In this document: piece after piece, positions 9,800 through 19,498 of the stretch
Position numbering within the stretch: the first letter of the stretch is position 1
Layout of the letters: every line of letters begins with the position of its first letter
From: Vibrio fluvialis
Lineage (GTDB): Bacteria > Pseudomonadota > Gammaproteobacteria > Enterobacterales > Vibrionaceae
Reading direction: 5' to 3'
Assembly (NCBI RefSeq): GCF_900460245.1
Contig: NZ_UHIP01000001.1
Span: forward strand, 2,728,001-2,792,000
DNA length: 64,000 nucleotides
Translations under genes and position numbers: made by a program
The notes under the pieces: generated by a model
What the model was told of the DNA's origin: nothing
Database searches by the model: none
Seen by the model: the letters and a program-made list of their open reading frames with translations, nothing else

Positions 9800-10657
9800 A
9801 TGGACAAGATTAAAGTTGGACTGCAATACTGGATTCCACAACACGGCCTGACCCGTTTGATGGGTAAACTGGCTTCAGCCAAAGCCGGCGGTCTGACCAC
9901 AGCCATCATTCGCTGGTTTATCAAGCAATACAACGTCAACATGGACGAAGCATTGCATTCAGATCCTAAGCATTTTAAAACTTTTAACGAATTTTTCGTG
10001 CGTGAACTCAAGCCAGGAATGCGCCCGGTCGCAGAGGGTGCTGATGTGATTACGCACCCGGCCGATGCCTGCGTGAGCCAGTTTGGTCCCATCAATGATG
10101 GCAAACTGATTCAGGCCAAAGGCCACGATTTCTCAGCCCAAGAACTGCTGGGCGGCGATGCCAAACTGGCAGAAGAATTCCGCGACGGTGAATTCGCCAC
10201 GCTGTATCTCTCGCCTCGCGATTACCACCGCGTCCATATGCCATGCGATGGTACCCTGCGTCAGATGATTTATGTACCGGGCGATCTGTTCTCTGTGAAC
10301 CCACTGACGGCGGAAAACGTGCCAAATCTGTTTGCCCGCAATGAACGTGTCGTATGTATTTTCGATACCGAATTCGGCCCAATGGCTCAGGTACTGGTTG
10401 GCGCAACTATCGTTGGCAGCATCGAACTGATCTGGGCAGGTACAGTCACGCCACCGCGCGGCAATACCGTTTACCGCTGGGATTATCCGGCGACGGGCAA
10501 CACATCTGTGGTGCTGAAGAAAGGCGAAGAAATGGGTCGCTTCAAGCTTGGCTCAACGGTGATTAACCTGTTCGCGAAAGACGCGATTCGTTTTGATGAC
10601 AGCATGCAGCTTAATGCTCCGACTCTGCTCGGTACCCCATACGCGCACAAAGCTTAA
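9800..10657 (+). CDS. psd: Phosphatidylserine decarboxylase proenzyme
   Basis: Psd is an inner-membrane, pyruvoyl-dependent enzyme that decarboxylates phosphatidylserine to phosphatidylethanolamine. The self-cleavage motif LGST lies at residues 250-253; cleavage between G251 and S252 gives a large beta chain and a small alpha chain with an N-terminal pyruvoyl group. D89 (THPADA) and H146 (YHRVHMP) fit the catalytic Asp-His-Ser triad. The 285-residue length is normal. It lies downstream of rsgA, as in most gammaproteobacteria. The preceding pathway enzyme, PssA, is encoded at 40.8 kb. Confidence 0.97.
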   Translation: MDKIKVGLQYWIPQHGLTRLMGKLASAKAGGLTTAIIRWFIKQYNVNMDEALHSDPKHFKTFNEFFVRELKPGMRPVAEGADVITHPADACVSQFGPINDGKLIQAKGHDFSAQELLGGDAKLAEEFRDGEFATLYLSPRDYHRVHMPCDGTLRQMIYVPGDLFSVNPLTAENVPNLFARNERVVCIFDTEFGPMAQVLVGATIVGSIELIWAGTVTPPRGNTVYRWDYPATGNTSVVLKKGEEMGRFKLGSTVINLFAKDAIRFDDSMQLNAPTLLGTPYAHKA

Positions 10658-10665
10658 TCGCTTTA

Positions 10666-10696
10666 ACATCCCGGCTCTGCCGGGATGTTTGTTTTT
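10666..10696 (+). terminator. Rho-independent terminator of psd
   Basis: The hairpin CATCCCGG-CTCTG-CCGGGATG is followed by TTTGTTTTT, directly after the psd stop. Confidence 0.9.
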
Positions 10697-10823
10697 GACG
10701 TTCTGCACACTTCCTGGTGCGAACGGCGCATAAAATGCAAAACTTTGTCTCCCCTCTAAGACCTTTTTGTTTCAAAGCTTTACCCTGTCTGCAGTCATGT
10801 TCTCATTCATCAAGGAAGACGCT

Positions 10824-12239
10824 ATGCAGACTCTGGATAAGGGCCTTCTCCTGCGGCTCGCGCTCAGTTTCGGGCTCCCTCTACTGGTGCTGATGCTGCC
10901 CATCGATGCCATTCCGATCAACGACCTCACGCTGGTGCAACATCGTCTGTTGGCGATATTTCTGCTGGCCGCACTATTGTGGGTATTGGAACCAGTGCCC
11001 GTCTTTGCCACCTCGATTCTGATCATTGCCCTTGAACTGGTGATGATTTCCGACAAAGGGCTGCATCCGTTTCGCGCCCCTGTCGAGGGCCATGACCTCG
11101 GCCATCTGTTGCCTTACACGGAAATTTTCAGCGCCTTCTCATCACCGATCATCATTCTGTTTATGGGCGGCTTTGCGCTGGCCATCGCCGCCTCGAAGTA
11201 TGAACTCGATAACAACCTCGCCCGCGTGCTACTCAAGCCGTTTGGTAATCAACCGAAATACATCATGCTCGGCCTGATGCTGATCACTTCCGTGTTTTCG
11301 ATGTTCATGTCCAACACCGCAACCACCGTGATGATGCTGGCACTGTTGGGGCCGATTGTCGCATCGGCACCGAAAGGTGACCTCGGCATTAAGGCGCTGG
11401 TGCTGTGTATCCCGATTGCAGCCAATACTGGCGGTATCGCCACCCCCATCGGCACACCGCCCAACGCGATCGCACTACAATATTTGACCGGTGAGAACAG
11501 CATCAGCTTTTTGTCGTGGATGATGATGGGTTTACCGTTTGTGCTAATCCAACTGACGATTGCCTGGTTCCTGCTGCAAAAACTGTTTCCTTCTTCACAA
11601 CCGACCATGACGCTCAAACTCGATGGCACCTTCCAGCGTAACTGGCGGGCAGTTGTGGTTTACGTTACCTTCGCCGCCACAATTTTGCTGTGGATGACCA
11701 CCTCACTGCACGGCATGAACACTTACGTGGTATCGATTATTCCGCTGGCGGTATTTACGCTGACGGGCATCATGGGCAAAGAAGAACTCAAGCAGATCAA
11801 CTGGGATGTTCTGTGGCTGGTTGCCGGGGGGATTGCGATCGGTATTGGTCTGGAACAGACCGGACTGGCGACAGCACTGGCGCACGCCATCGATTATGAA
11901 TCCCTGTCACCGATGTCGGTGGTGATCACTCTGTCGCTGGTGTGCTGGGTCATGGCCAACTTTATGTCCAACACCGCAACCGCCAACCTGCTGATGCCCA
12001 TCGCAGCAGCGATTGGTGCGACCATGAACAGCCTGAGCGATGTCGGCGGCCTGCAAGGCCTGTTAGTGGTCGTGGCCTTTTCCGCCTCACTGGGGATGAT
12101 TCTGCCGGTATCGACGCCGCCTAACTCACTCGCCTACTCAACCGGTCTCATCCAGAGCAAAGACATGGCCAAAACCGGCTTAATCATCGGTGTCATTGGC
12201 CTGGCGATTGTCTACATCGCCGCCGCTATTCTCGGCTGA
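10824..12239 (+). CDS. DASS-family Na+/dicarboxylate-type anion symporter
   Basis: This is a polytopic inner-membrane carrier of the divalent anion:sodium symporter (SLC13/INDY) family. It carries two SNT signature motifs, one at 163-165 (SNTATTVMMLALLGP) and one at 382-384 (SNTATANLLMPIA), each paired with a Pro-rich hairpin (GTPPNAIA near 210, STPPNSLA near 430). This inverted-repeat architecture forms the sodium and substrate sites. About 11-12 hydrophobic segments are visible in 471 residues. The start at 10824 (MQTLDKG) has AAGGA at good spacing; an ATG-less-supported extension to 10767 is open. The substrate (di-/tricarboxylate or sulfate) cannot be told from sequence. Confidence 0.85.
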   Translation: MQTLDKGLLLRLALSFGLPLLVLMLPIDAIPINDLTLVQHRLLAIFLLAALLWVLEPVPVFATSILIIALELVMISDKGLHPFRAPVEGHDLGHLLPYTEIFSAFSSPIIILFMGGFALAIAASKYELDNNLARVLLKPFGNQPKYIMLGLMLITSVFSMFMSNTATTVMMLALLGPIVASAPKGDLGIKALVLCIPIAANTGGIATPIGTPPNAIALQYLTGENSISFLSWMMMGLPFVLIQLTIAWFLLQKLFPSSQPTMTLKLDGTFQRNWRAVVVYVTFAATILLWMTTSLHGMNTYVVSIIPLAVFTLTGIMGKEELKQINWDVLWLVAGGIAIGIGLEQTGLATALAHAIDYESLSPMSVVITLSLVCWVMANFMSNTATANLLMPIAAAIGATMNSLSDVGGLQGLLVVVAFSASLGMILPVSTPPNSLAYSTGLIQSKDMAKTGLIIGVIGLAIVYIAAAILG

Positions 12240-12247
12240 AACGTCAA

Positions 12248-12283
12248 CCCGTGACTTGTATTTTATTGGACACAAGTCACGGG
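12248..12283 (+). terminator. Strong 12-bp hairpin after the DASS transporter
   Basis: The perfect arms CCCGTGACTTGT (12248-12259) and ACAAGTCACGGG (12272-12283) enclose a 12-nt loop. The following bases are CTCGAAATTTTCG rather than a U-run. It may act as a terminator or as a 3'-end stabilising stem. Confidence 0.55.
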
Positions 12284-12504
12284 CTCGAAATTTTCGTCCA
12301 TAATTCCCTTATTAACCGGGTTTCTGAGCAATTAATAATCGATCGCGATCAAATTAATCCGCACGATAATTTCTTACGCTTTTGCTGAACAATCACTAAA
12401 ATTAACCGCATTTCAGTAATTTAAATTAACTATTCACGCTTATTGGATTAATTTTCAGTTATTTCTATCAGCAGGATGAGATTGTCCGGCAGGAAGGGCA
12501 GAGT
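12284..12504. promoter_or_regulatory. A+T-rich leader of the chemoreceptor with a palindrome
   Basis: This gene-free stretch carries a 10-bp palindrome GATCGCGATC at 12341-12350, flanked symmetrically by ATTAAT at 12331-12336 and 12353-12358. It lies about 150 nt ahead of the chemoreceptor start. AGGAAGGG before the ATG at 12505 is a good ribosome-binding site. An operator role for the palindrome is inference. Confidence 0.35.
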
Positions 12505-14385
12505 ATGAGACATACGATTAAATTCAAAATTCAGGTCGCGATTGCGATCATCATCGCCATCGTCAGTGGCGTGCAGGCATGGAACTCCATCAGTCAGTTA
12601 CGTCAGGAGACCACCAAATCCATCAACAGTGAAATGGCTAACGTCAGCCTGGCCACCAGCCGCTATATCAGTGACTGGTTGTCGATTCGCAGTGACATGA
12701 TGCTGGCCAACGAATCCCGCATCGCCAGCGGCGAAAACACCGACCGCGAACTGCTGGTGACCAAACACGCCGGTCAGTTTCTCTCGGTGTACGCTGGTTT
12801 CAGCGATGGCACGATTGCCTACGGCGATAAAAGTGAAGACTGGCCAGCCGATTACGACCCTCGTACTCGCCCTTGGTATCAAGATGCGATGGCCAATTCC
12901 GGCTTAGTATTGACTGAACCTTATCAGGATTTCGATGGCAGTATCGTGGTCAGTTTTGCCAAAGCATTTCGCGGCAGTCGTCAGGGCGTGTTGGCCGCTG
13001 ACCTGACCGTCACCAACCTGATCAAGCAAGTGTTGAGTATCAAGCTCGACAACAACGGCTTTGCATTTTTAGTCGACGGTAATAATAAAATCGTCGCCTA
13101 TCAGGATGAAAAACTGAGCCAGAAACCGCTGACCGAACTCAACCCGCAGCTTTCCGCACAGACAATGCAGCAACTGGCGGCGGCAGATCACGCCAGCCAG
13201 ATACAGTGGCCGAGCCGCGATGATCAATTGATCTACGTGAGCAAAATCGCGGGCACCAACTGGCTGCTGGGTATCGTGGTGGATCACGGCATGGCTTACG
13301 CATCGGTCAGCGACCAGATTACTTTTACTTCAATCGCTACGCTGATTCTGTACGTGCTCATTGCCCTGGCCAGCACCTGGGTGGTCAATCGCCTGCTGCA
13401 ACCGCTGCAAGTACTGTCCGGCGCTCTGCAAGAGCTGTCACGTGGTGAAGGTGATCTGACCCAGCGCGTCAACATTGAACGCAAAGATGAAATTGGTGAA
13501 CTGGCGGAGAAGGTCAATCAGTTCATCAGCCAGATGCAAACCATGCTCAAAGACATTGTGGAGCACAGCCATAGCCTGTCGTCTCAGGCGCAACACGCCA
13601 AGTCTCTCTCGATTCAGTCCACTGATCGCGTTAAACGCCAGCAGGATGACGTCAACCAAATCGCCACCGCGATTCATGAGATGTCAGCGACGGCGGCTGA
13701 AGTCGCCAGCCATGCAGAGCTGACCGCGAATGCTTCGCAAGCCTCGGCGTCGGCTTGTGAAGAAGGTCAATCCGTGATTGGTAAAAACCGTCAGGCGATC
13801 ACCGATCTGGCCAATCAGGTCACCAATGCGGCGAGCGTGATCCGCGAACTGGAAAGCAACGCACAGAGTATCAACCAGATCCTGTCGACCATTCAGGGCA
13901 TTGCCGAGCAAACAAACCTACTTGCTCTCAACGCAGCGATTGAAGCGGCGCGAGCGGGCGATCAGGGCCGCGGTTTTGCTGTGGTGGCCGATGAAGTGCG
14001 CGTGCTGAGCCAACGTACCCACGGCTCGACAGAAGAGATTCGCACCATGATTGAAACCCTGCAGCGCAACACGCAGCAGGCGGTCGAAAGCATGGAAAGC
14101 AGTACCTCACTGGCCGACAGCAGTGTCTCCTATGCCCAGCAGGCTCAAGACAGCCTCGCGAGCATCACTCAAGCCATCACGGAAATCAACGACATGGCAT
14201 TGCAAATCGCCAGCGCGGCCGAAGAACAACGTGCGGTGAGCGAAGACATCAGCCGCAATACACAAGGCATCAAAGATGCCTCAGACGATCTGGCGTATCA
14301 GGCACAGCAGAGCAGTGAAAGTGCAAGCGAGATGCACAGCGCTGCCGATGCGATGCGTCATGAGATCAGTCGATTTAAAGTCTGA
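12505..14385 (+). CDS. Methyl-accepting chemotaxis protein with dCache sensor
   Basis: This is an inner-membrane chemoreceptor of 626 residues. TM1 lies at about 9-25, a periplasmic dCache-type domain at about 30-270, TM2 at about 273-296, HAMP at about 297-350 and the methyl-accepting domain at about 360-626. The signalling tip [20 protein letters not shown] is at about 469-488. The distal sensor contains Y117, R122, W124, Y125, Y140 and D166, spaced like the amino-acid-binding motif of dCache_1AA receptors, so an amino acid ligand is likely. There is no C-terminal CheR-binding pentapeptide. It stands alone with its own leader and a downstream hairpin. Confidence 0.9.
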   Translation: MRHTIKFKIQVAIAIIIAIVSGVQAWNSISQLRQETTKSINSEMANVSLATSRYISDWLSIRSDMMLANESRIASGENTDRELLVTKHAGQFLSVYAGFSDGTIAYGDKSEDWPADYDPRTRPWYQDAMANSGLVLTEPYQDFDGSIVVSFAKAFRGSRQGVLAADLTVTNLIKQVLSIKLDNNGFAFLVDGNNKIVAYQDEKLSQKPLTELNPQLSAQTMQQLAAADHASQIQWPSRDDQLIYVSKIAGTNWLLGIVVDHGMAYASVSDQITFTSIATLILYVLIALASTWVVNRLLQPLQVLSGALQELSRGEGDLTQRVNIERKDEIGELAEKVNQFISQMQTMLKDIVEHSHSLSSQAQHAKSLSIQSTDRVKRQQDDVNQIATAIHEMSATAAEVASHAELTANASQASASACEEGQSVIGKNRQAITDLANQVTNAASVIRELESNAQSINQILSTIQGIAEQTNLLALNAAIEAARAGDQGRGFAVVADEVRVLSQRTHGSTEEIRTMIETLQRNTQQAVESMESSTSLADSSVSYAQQAQDSLASITQAITEINDMALQIASAAEEQRAVSEDISRNTQGIKDASDDLAYQAQQSSESASEMHSAADAMRHEISRFKV

Positions 14386-14398
14386 TTTCATTGGCCCT

Positions 14399-14422
14399 CA
14401 TGCCCTGTAAATACAGGGCATG
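14399..14422 (+). terminator. Hairpin after the chemoreceptor
   Basis: A perfect 10-bp stem CATGCCCTGT-AAAT-ACAGGGCATG lies 14 nt past the stop. A T-rich segment follows only after about 20 nt, so intrinsic termination is uncertain. Confidence 0.5.
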
Positions 14423-14507
14423 ATCGACCGTGAATTTGCTTTGTTTTACCTACCCTTAATGGCATATTGAGAGCCTATTTCTCCCGCGCACTGTCAAGGA
14501 CGATTCT

Positions 14508-15395
14508 ATGGGATTCGAGTGGCTGGCTCTCGCCGCTGCCTTTCTGTGGGCCATTGCTGGCCTGATGTCTGTTACCCCTGCCCGCTATCTGGGCACCTTT
14601 ACCTATAGTCGCTGGCGCATGGGATGTACTTCTGTGATCCTTGGCACCATTGCGCTGCTTAGCGGAGGCTGGTCGAGTGTCGACACCAGCGCCGTCACTC
14701 CAATGATGCTCTCGGGCTTGATCGGTATTTTCATTGGTGACACCGCACTGTTTGCCTGTTTAAACCGCATGGGGCCGCGTCAGGCTGGCCTGCTGTTTTC
14801 TTGTCATGCTGTTTTTTCTGCCATTCTCGGCTACTTCCTGTTCAGTGAAAGCATGACACCGGGGGAATTACTGGGTTCGGCACTGGTCTTTTCCGGTGTA
14901 TTGACTGCAATCTTTTTTGGTCGCCGTGGTCAAACCAACAATAGTCTGGAGACGATCAGCGGCAGCGTTTGGGTCGGCGTCGGCCTCGGCCTGACGGCAG
15001 CGATGTGTCAGGCGCTGGGTGGCATTATTGCGAAACCGATTATGCAAACAGCGATCGACCCGGTGGCGGCTTCTGCGATTCGCATGATGACCGCGTTTGC
15101 CGCTCACTCGCTGCTGCGTGCCAGCGGCGCGCGGATTGCCCGCCCAACTCAGCCGATGAATGGCAAAATATTTGCTATCACTGCCGTGAACGGTTTTCTG
15201 GCCATGGCGGTGGGCATGACTCTGATTCTGTATGCACTGCGTGAAGGCAATGTCGGGATGGTGGCGCTACTTTCCTCCACCACACCCATCATGCTTTTGC
15301 CTATACTTTGGGTCTATACCAAGCAAAGGCCGAACCGATTCGCCTGGCTTGGCGCACTGGTGGCCGTGATGGGTACCGGAATATTGGTGTACTAA
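14508..15395 (+). CDS. EamA/DMT-superfamily permease
   Basis: This is an inner-membrane protein of 295 residues with about ten hydrophobic segments arranged as two EamA-like halves (roughly 1-135 and 150-295). This is the drug/metabolite transporter fold. Family-like features include GLIGIFIGDTALFACLNRMG in the first half and ALREGNVGMVALLSSTTPIM in the second. AAGGA precedes the ATG. It is monocistronic, between the chemoreceptor and gpmI. The substrate is unknown; the family includes metabolite and amino acid exporters. Confidence 0.85.
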   Translation: MGFEWLALAAAFLWAIAGLMSVTPARYLGTFTYSRWRMGCTSVILGTIALLSGGWSSVDTSAVTPMMLSGLIGIFIGDTALFACLNRMGPRQAGLLFSCHAVFSAILGYFLFSESMTPGELLGSALVFSGVLTAIFFGRRGQTNNSLETISGSVWVGVGLGLTAAMCQALGGIIAKPIMQTAIDPVAASAIRMMTAFAAHSLLRASGARIARPTQPMNGKIFAITAVNGFLAMAVGMTLILYALREGNVGMVALLSSTTPIMLLPILWVYTKQRPNRFAWLGALVAVMGTGILVY

Positions 15396-15559
15396 GACCG
15401 AGCCTGTCCTGACAGACGGTCAATTTTGATCAATAGGCAACGTTTTATTGCATTGATAGGGAGAATCATTGATCTTAACCTACTGCAAGCACACCAAAGT
15501 GTAGTAAAATTACGCTAATTTCGATTTCTAGTTACTTTGAATTTGACGAGGTCATAACT

Positions 15560-17092
15560 ATGTCAGCTAAGAAGCCTATGGCTCTGGTGATCCTGGATGG
15601 ATGGGGTTACCGTGAAGACAACTCAAGCAACGCGATCAACAACGCAAACACTCCGGTTCTTGATGGTCTGATGGCGAATAACCCACACACTCTTATCTCG
15701 GCTTCAGGTATGGACGTAGGTCTGCCTGACGGTCAAATGGGTAACTCTGAAGTGGGCCACACTAACATCGGTGCCGGTCGCATCGTGTATCAAGATCTGA
15801 CTCGCATCACTAAAGCGATCTCAGACGGCGAATTCCAACAAAACCCAGTACTGGTTACCGCTATCGACCAAGCAGTCGCAGCGGGCAAAGCCGTACACCT
15901 GATGGGTCTGATGTCTCCGGGTGGCGTTCACTCTCACGAAGATCACATCTACGCAGCCGTTGAAATGGCAGCAGCACGTGGCGCTGAGAAAATTTATCTG
16001 CACTGCTTCCTGGATGGCCGTGATACTCCGCCTCGCAGCGCAGAAGCATCACTGAAACGTTTTGACGAACTGTTCGCGAAACTGGGTAAAGGCCGTATCG
16101 CCTCTGTGGTTGGTCGTTACTACGCGATGGACCGTGACAACAACTGGGAACGCGTTGAAAAAGCTTACGATGTACTGACTGCGGCGCAAGGTGAATTCAC
16201 TTACGGCTCTGCGGTAGAAGCACTGCAAGCGGCTTACGCTCGCGACGAAAACGATGAGTTCGTAAAAGCCACTGAAATCCGTGCTGAAGGTCAAGAGTCT
16301 GCAGCAATGCAAGACGGCGACGCGGTACTGTTCATGAACTACCGTGCTGACCGTGCACGTCAAATCACTCGCACTTTCGTGACGGATTTCGCGGGCTTTG
16401 AGCGCAAAGTCTTCCCAGCCCTGAACTTTGTTATGCTGACTCAATACGCAGCAGACATTCCACTACCCGCTGCTTTCCCACCAGCATCACTAGAAAACAC
16501 TTATGGTGAATGGTTGTCTAAAGCAGGTAAAACTCAGCTGCGTATCTCTGAAACTGAGAAATACGCGCACGTGACGTTCTTCTTCAACGGCGGTGTTGAA
16601 AACGAATTTGACGGTGAAGAGCGTCAACTGGTGGCATCTCCAAAAGTTGCGACCTACGATCTTCAGCCTGAAATGAGCTCTAAAGAGCTGACTGACAAGC
16701 TGGTTGCCGCGATCAAATCAGGTAAATACGATGCGATCATCTGTAACTACCCGAACGGCGACATGGTAGGCCACACTGGCGTTTACGAAGCTGCGGTTAA
16801 AGCGTGTGAAGCGGTTGACGAATGCATCGGTCGTGTTGTGGAAGCCATCAAAGAAGTGGATGGTCAACTGCTGATCACTGCAGACCACGGTAACGCGGAA
16901 ATGATGGTGAACCCAGAGACTGGCGGTGTGCACACTGCGCACACCAACCTGCCAGTACCGCTGATCTACGTGGGTAGCAAAGACATTGCTCTGAAAGAGG
17001 GCGGTAAACTGTCTGACCTTGCCCCAACCATGCTGGCACTGACGGATCAAGAGATCCCGGCTGAAATGTCTGGTCAGGTTCTGTTCGCGTAA
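15560..17092 (+). CDS. gpmI: 2,3-bisphosphoglycerate-independent phosphoglycerate mutase
   Basis: This Mn-dependent cytosolic enzyme interconverts 3- and 2-phosphoglycerate in glycolysis and gluconeogenesis. It is an alkaline-phosphatase-superfamily protein of 510 residues. D13 lies in [10 protein letters not shown]. The phosphorylated S63 lies in [15 protein letters not shown]. Family blocks [36 protein letters not shown] and [10 protein letters not shown] with C-terminal metal ligands are intact. The codon choice looks biased toward preferred codons, as expected for a highly expressed gene. A strong terminator follows. It is also called gpmM. Confidence 0.97.
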   Translation: MSAKKPMALVILDGWGYREDNSSNAINNANTPVLDGLMANNPHTLISASGMDVGLPDGQMGNSEVGHTNIGAGRIVYQDLTRITKAISDGEFQQNPVLVTAIDQAVAAGKAVHLMGLMSPGGVHSHEDHIYAAVEMAAARGAEKIYLHCFLDGRDTPPRSAEASLKRFDELFAKLGKGRIASVVGRYYAMDRDNNWERVEKAYDVLTAAQGEFTYGSAVEALQAAYARDENDEFVKATEIRAEGQESAAMQDGDAVLFMNYRADRARQITRTFVTDFAGFERKVFPALNFVMLTQYAADIPLPAAFPPASLENTYGEWLSKAGKTQLRISETEKYAHVTFFFNGGVENEFDGEERQLVASPKVATYDLQPEMSSKELTDKLVAAIKSGKYDAIICNYPNGDMVGHTGVYEAAVKACEAVDECIGRVVEAIKEVDGQLLITADHGNAEMMVNPETGGVHTAHTNLPVPLIYVGSKDIALKEGGKLSDLAPTMLALTDQEIPAEMSGQVLFA

Positions 17093-17114
17093 TTCACGCG
17101 CACGAACGATTGCA

Positions 17115-17143
17115 CAAGCCCCGATATCATCGGGGCTTTTTTT
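17115..17143 (+). terminator. Rho-independent terminator of gpmI
   Basis: The hairpin AGCCCCGAT-ATC-ATCGGGGCT is followed by seven Ts, 23 nt after the stop codon. Confidence 0.93.
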
Positions 17144-17261
17144 ATCTTTTTTACCGTTCACATCGGAACAATTGCAAACTTTTTACCTGCCACACTCGCC
17201 TCATGCGTCACATTGGGTATACTGAGTGCTCAGTGATTCCAATCGTGATTATCGTAAAAAC

Positions 17262-18398
17262 ATGACGTTATCAACTTTCCAGCCCTCTTCGCGTTTCTGC
17301 CGAAGCCTGTTATTGGTGTGTCTCAGCGCCGGATTACTGCCGTCCAGCGTCTTGGCTGCCTCACAACAGGAGCTGAAAGGCGTTAAAAGCGAAATCTCGC
17401 GCCAGCAACAGTCGTTATCACAACAACAGAAAACACTGGATCAACTGCAACAGGCCCTCAAACAACAGGAAGTGGGTATTTCCGGTTTGGAAAACCAGAT
17501 CAAGCAGACCAAAAACCAACTGGCTGAAGCCAACGCCAACATTGGCCGCTTGAAACAAAAAATTGCCGCACTGGAAAGCCAACGTAAACAGCAGGCGGAT
17601 AAACTCGCTGAGCTGCTGCAGACTTACTACATTACTCAGCGTGCCAAAGCGAGCGGCGATTTACTCAACAACGGTGTTGAAGAAGACCGTATCAGCCAGT
17701 ATTACCAACATTTGGCCAAAGCCCGAACCGATACCATTGCCGAATTAGAGGCCACGCGTCAGGCTCTGAACGACAATGAACGCCAACTGCAACTCGAGCG
17801 CGATCAGATCACCTCACTGCTGGAAGAACAGACGCGCAAGCGCGATCAATTAGCCAAGACGCAATCTGACCGCCGTCAGACTCTGGGCAAAATTCAGAAA
17901 AGCATTTCTGGTGACAAAGTGTATCTGGCAGAACTGCAACGCAACGAAACCCGCCTCAAAGCGGAAATTGCCAAAGCAGCCAAACGTAACGCCGTGCCGA
18001 TGGACGGAATCAGCCAGCAGCGCGGTAAACTGCCGTGGCCACTCAAAGGCCAGGTGCTGCATCAGTTTGGTGAGCGACAAACCGGTCAGATCGATTGGAA
18101 AGGTTTAGTGATTGATGCCAATTACGGCCAGCCTGTTAAAGCCGTTTATTCCGGCACAGTGGTGTTTGCCGAATATCTGCGCGGTTATGGCTTAGTCGTC
18201 TTGCTTGATCACGGTAAAGGCGATATGACGCTGTACGGCTTCAACCAAACGCTGATGAAAAAAGAAGGCGATAAAGTCACTGCTGGTGAAACACTGGCAC
18301 TGGCAGGCGATACCGGCGGTCAGTCCCGCCCGGCACTCTACTTTGAAATCCGCCGCAACAGTAAAGCGGAAAACCCACGTAACTGGCTGACCCGCTAA
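17262..18398 (+). CDS. envC: Murein hydrolase activator EnvC
   Basis: EnvC is a periplasmic divisome protein that activates AmiA/AmiB-type amidases at the septum. The ATG at 17262 gives a signal peptide ending near VLAA. A long Gln/Lys-rich coiled coil covers about residues 35-250, followed by a C-terminal LytM (peptidase M23) domain. The M23 domain is degenerate: the metal-ligand positions read FGERQTGQIDWKG and LYFEIR where active enzymes have HxxxD and HxH. It is therefore a regulator, not a hydrolase. A GTG at 17226 would add 12 residues ahead of the signal peptide and is less likely. The probable partner amiB is at 2.6 kb. Confidence 0.94.
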   Translation: MTLSTFQPSSRFCRSLLLVCLSAGLLPSSVLAASQQELKGVKSEISRQQQSLSQQQKTLDQLQQALKQQEVGISGLENQIKQTKNQLAEANANIGRLKQKIAALESQRKQQADKLAELLQTYYITQRAKASGDLLNNGVEEDRISQYYQHLAKARTDTIAELEATRQALNDNERQLQLERDQITSLLEEQTRKRDQLAKTQSDRRQTLGKIQKSISGDKVYLAELQRNETRLKAEIAKAAKRNAVPMDGISQQRGKLPWPLKGQVLHQFGERQTGQIDWKGLVIDANYGQPVKAVYSGTVVFAEYLRGYGLVVLLDHGKGDMTLYGFNQTLMKKEGDKVTAGETLALAGDTGGQSRPALYFEIRRNSKAENPRNWLTR

Positions 18399-18418
18399 GC
18401 TAACCTCTGTTTTTAAAC

Positions 18419-18445
18419 AAGGCCGCTCTGTGAGCGGCCTTGTTA
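18419..18445. terminator. Bidirectional terminator between envC and the DHH gene
   Basis: The stem AAGGCCGCTC / GAGCGGCCTT encloses a 3-nt loop. It has A-rich sequence on the left and a short T-tract on the right, between convergent genes. Confidence 0.8.
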
Positions 18446-18448
18446 CTT

Positions 18449-19405
18449 CTAGGCGTAATACGCTTCAACGCTGGCGATCAAGCACGCTAAATCTTGCTTT
18501 GGCAGCCGATTGATCCCCGCTGCCGCTTCCCGACCGCCCCCCGTAGTGAACTGACTGCACAGCGTGCCCGCGCCGTGCTTTTTGCTCAAAGGGGCACGTA
18601 GCGAGACCGTATAACTCTCATCGTCTGCCACGGTCAACACCACATGCGCTTGATCCGGCTTTTGATTCGCCAGCAAATTACCATATACCCCACTCACCCG
18701 GTGTGATGCCGCTTCATCGGCAAGTGCAAATACGCGCAGTGTTTGGCTCTCATACACAGCTGGTTTGGCCAGCGCCTGAGCAATATCCTGTTCGTACGCC
18801 TGTTTGAGTACAGCATAAGGCGATGTCGGGTCAGCAATCACCTCAAACGGCGATGAGTAGCCTAGTAGTGCACGGAACAAATCTGCGGGATGGTAATGTA
18901 GGTCACTGACGGATTGACCATAGCCGTTATAGTTGATCAGGGTGCCCAACTCTTTTAACTGCTCGGCTTGTTCAGGAGGTAAACCTGCCTTGGCTGCCAG
19001 AGCATCGGCAACGCTGAGCAAGTTATCTCCGTAAGCTGCGGTGATGGCCCAATGGTGAAACTGGCTTTCGAGCAGCGTATCCACAATCAATGCGGTACAC
19101 ATATTGGCATCCAGATTGATGTGCACATCTAACTGCTCATGCTGAGGAATGTCACCAGCCTGATGGTGGTCGGCATAGAATACCTGAGCGCCGCTGGCCA
19201 ACACGGTTAACAGTGCATCCCGGTTTTTTGCCATAGAGATATCCAGTACCGTCAACGAATCGCCGCGCTGGGCGGTCACATTCGCCAGAAGCTCAATGTC
19301 GCGTTTGACGCCGGTTATCAACTGACTGTCTCGGGGCTTAGCCAGACGCAGTTGAAGAAGTGCGATGATGCCATCGGCATCACCATTAAATATGTCGTAA
19401 TGCAT
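18449..19405 (-). CDS. DHH-superfamily phosphoesterase-like protein
   Basis: This 318-residue cytosolic protein has the DHH-family layout. It starts with FNGDADG (residues 6-12), then VLDIS at 53-57. The DHH signature is ADHHQAG with D79-H80-H81. A C-terminal DHHA1-like GGGREAAAG is at 289-297. These Asp and His residues normally bind Mn and act on phosphodiesters (nanoRNA, pAp or cyclic dinucleotides). It is not RecJ: it is too short and lacks the RecJ OB fold. The substrate is unknown. It lies 93 nt downstream of a TetR regulator on the same strand and may be co-transcribed with it. Confidence 0.8.
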   Translation of the reverse strand: MHYDIFNGDADGIIALLQLRLAKPRDSQLITGVKRDIELLANVTAQRGDSLTVLDISMAKNRDALLTVLASGAQVFYADHHQAGDIPQHEQLDVHINLDANMCTALIVDTLLESQFHHWAITAAYGDNLLSVADALAAKAGLPPEQAEQLKELGTLINYNGYGQSVSDLHYHPADLFRALLGYSSPFEVIADPTSPYAVLKQAYEQDIAQALAKPAVYESQTLRVFALADEAASHRVSGVYGNLLANQKPDQAHVVLTVADDESYTVSLRAPLSKKHGAGTLCSQFTTGGGREAAAGINRLPKQDLACLIASVEAYYA

Positions 19406-19498
19406 AGTGAGCGCTACTTTTAATCCCTTGTAATAACATCAGAAATTAGCAGTTTCACGCCCACCAGCACAAGAATGAAAGGTTATATGTCATCCCTT

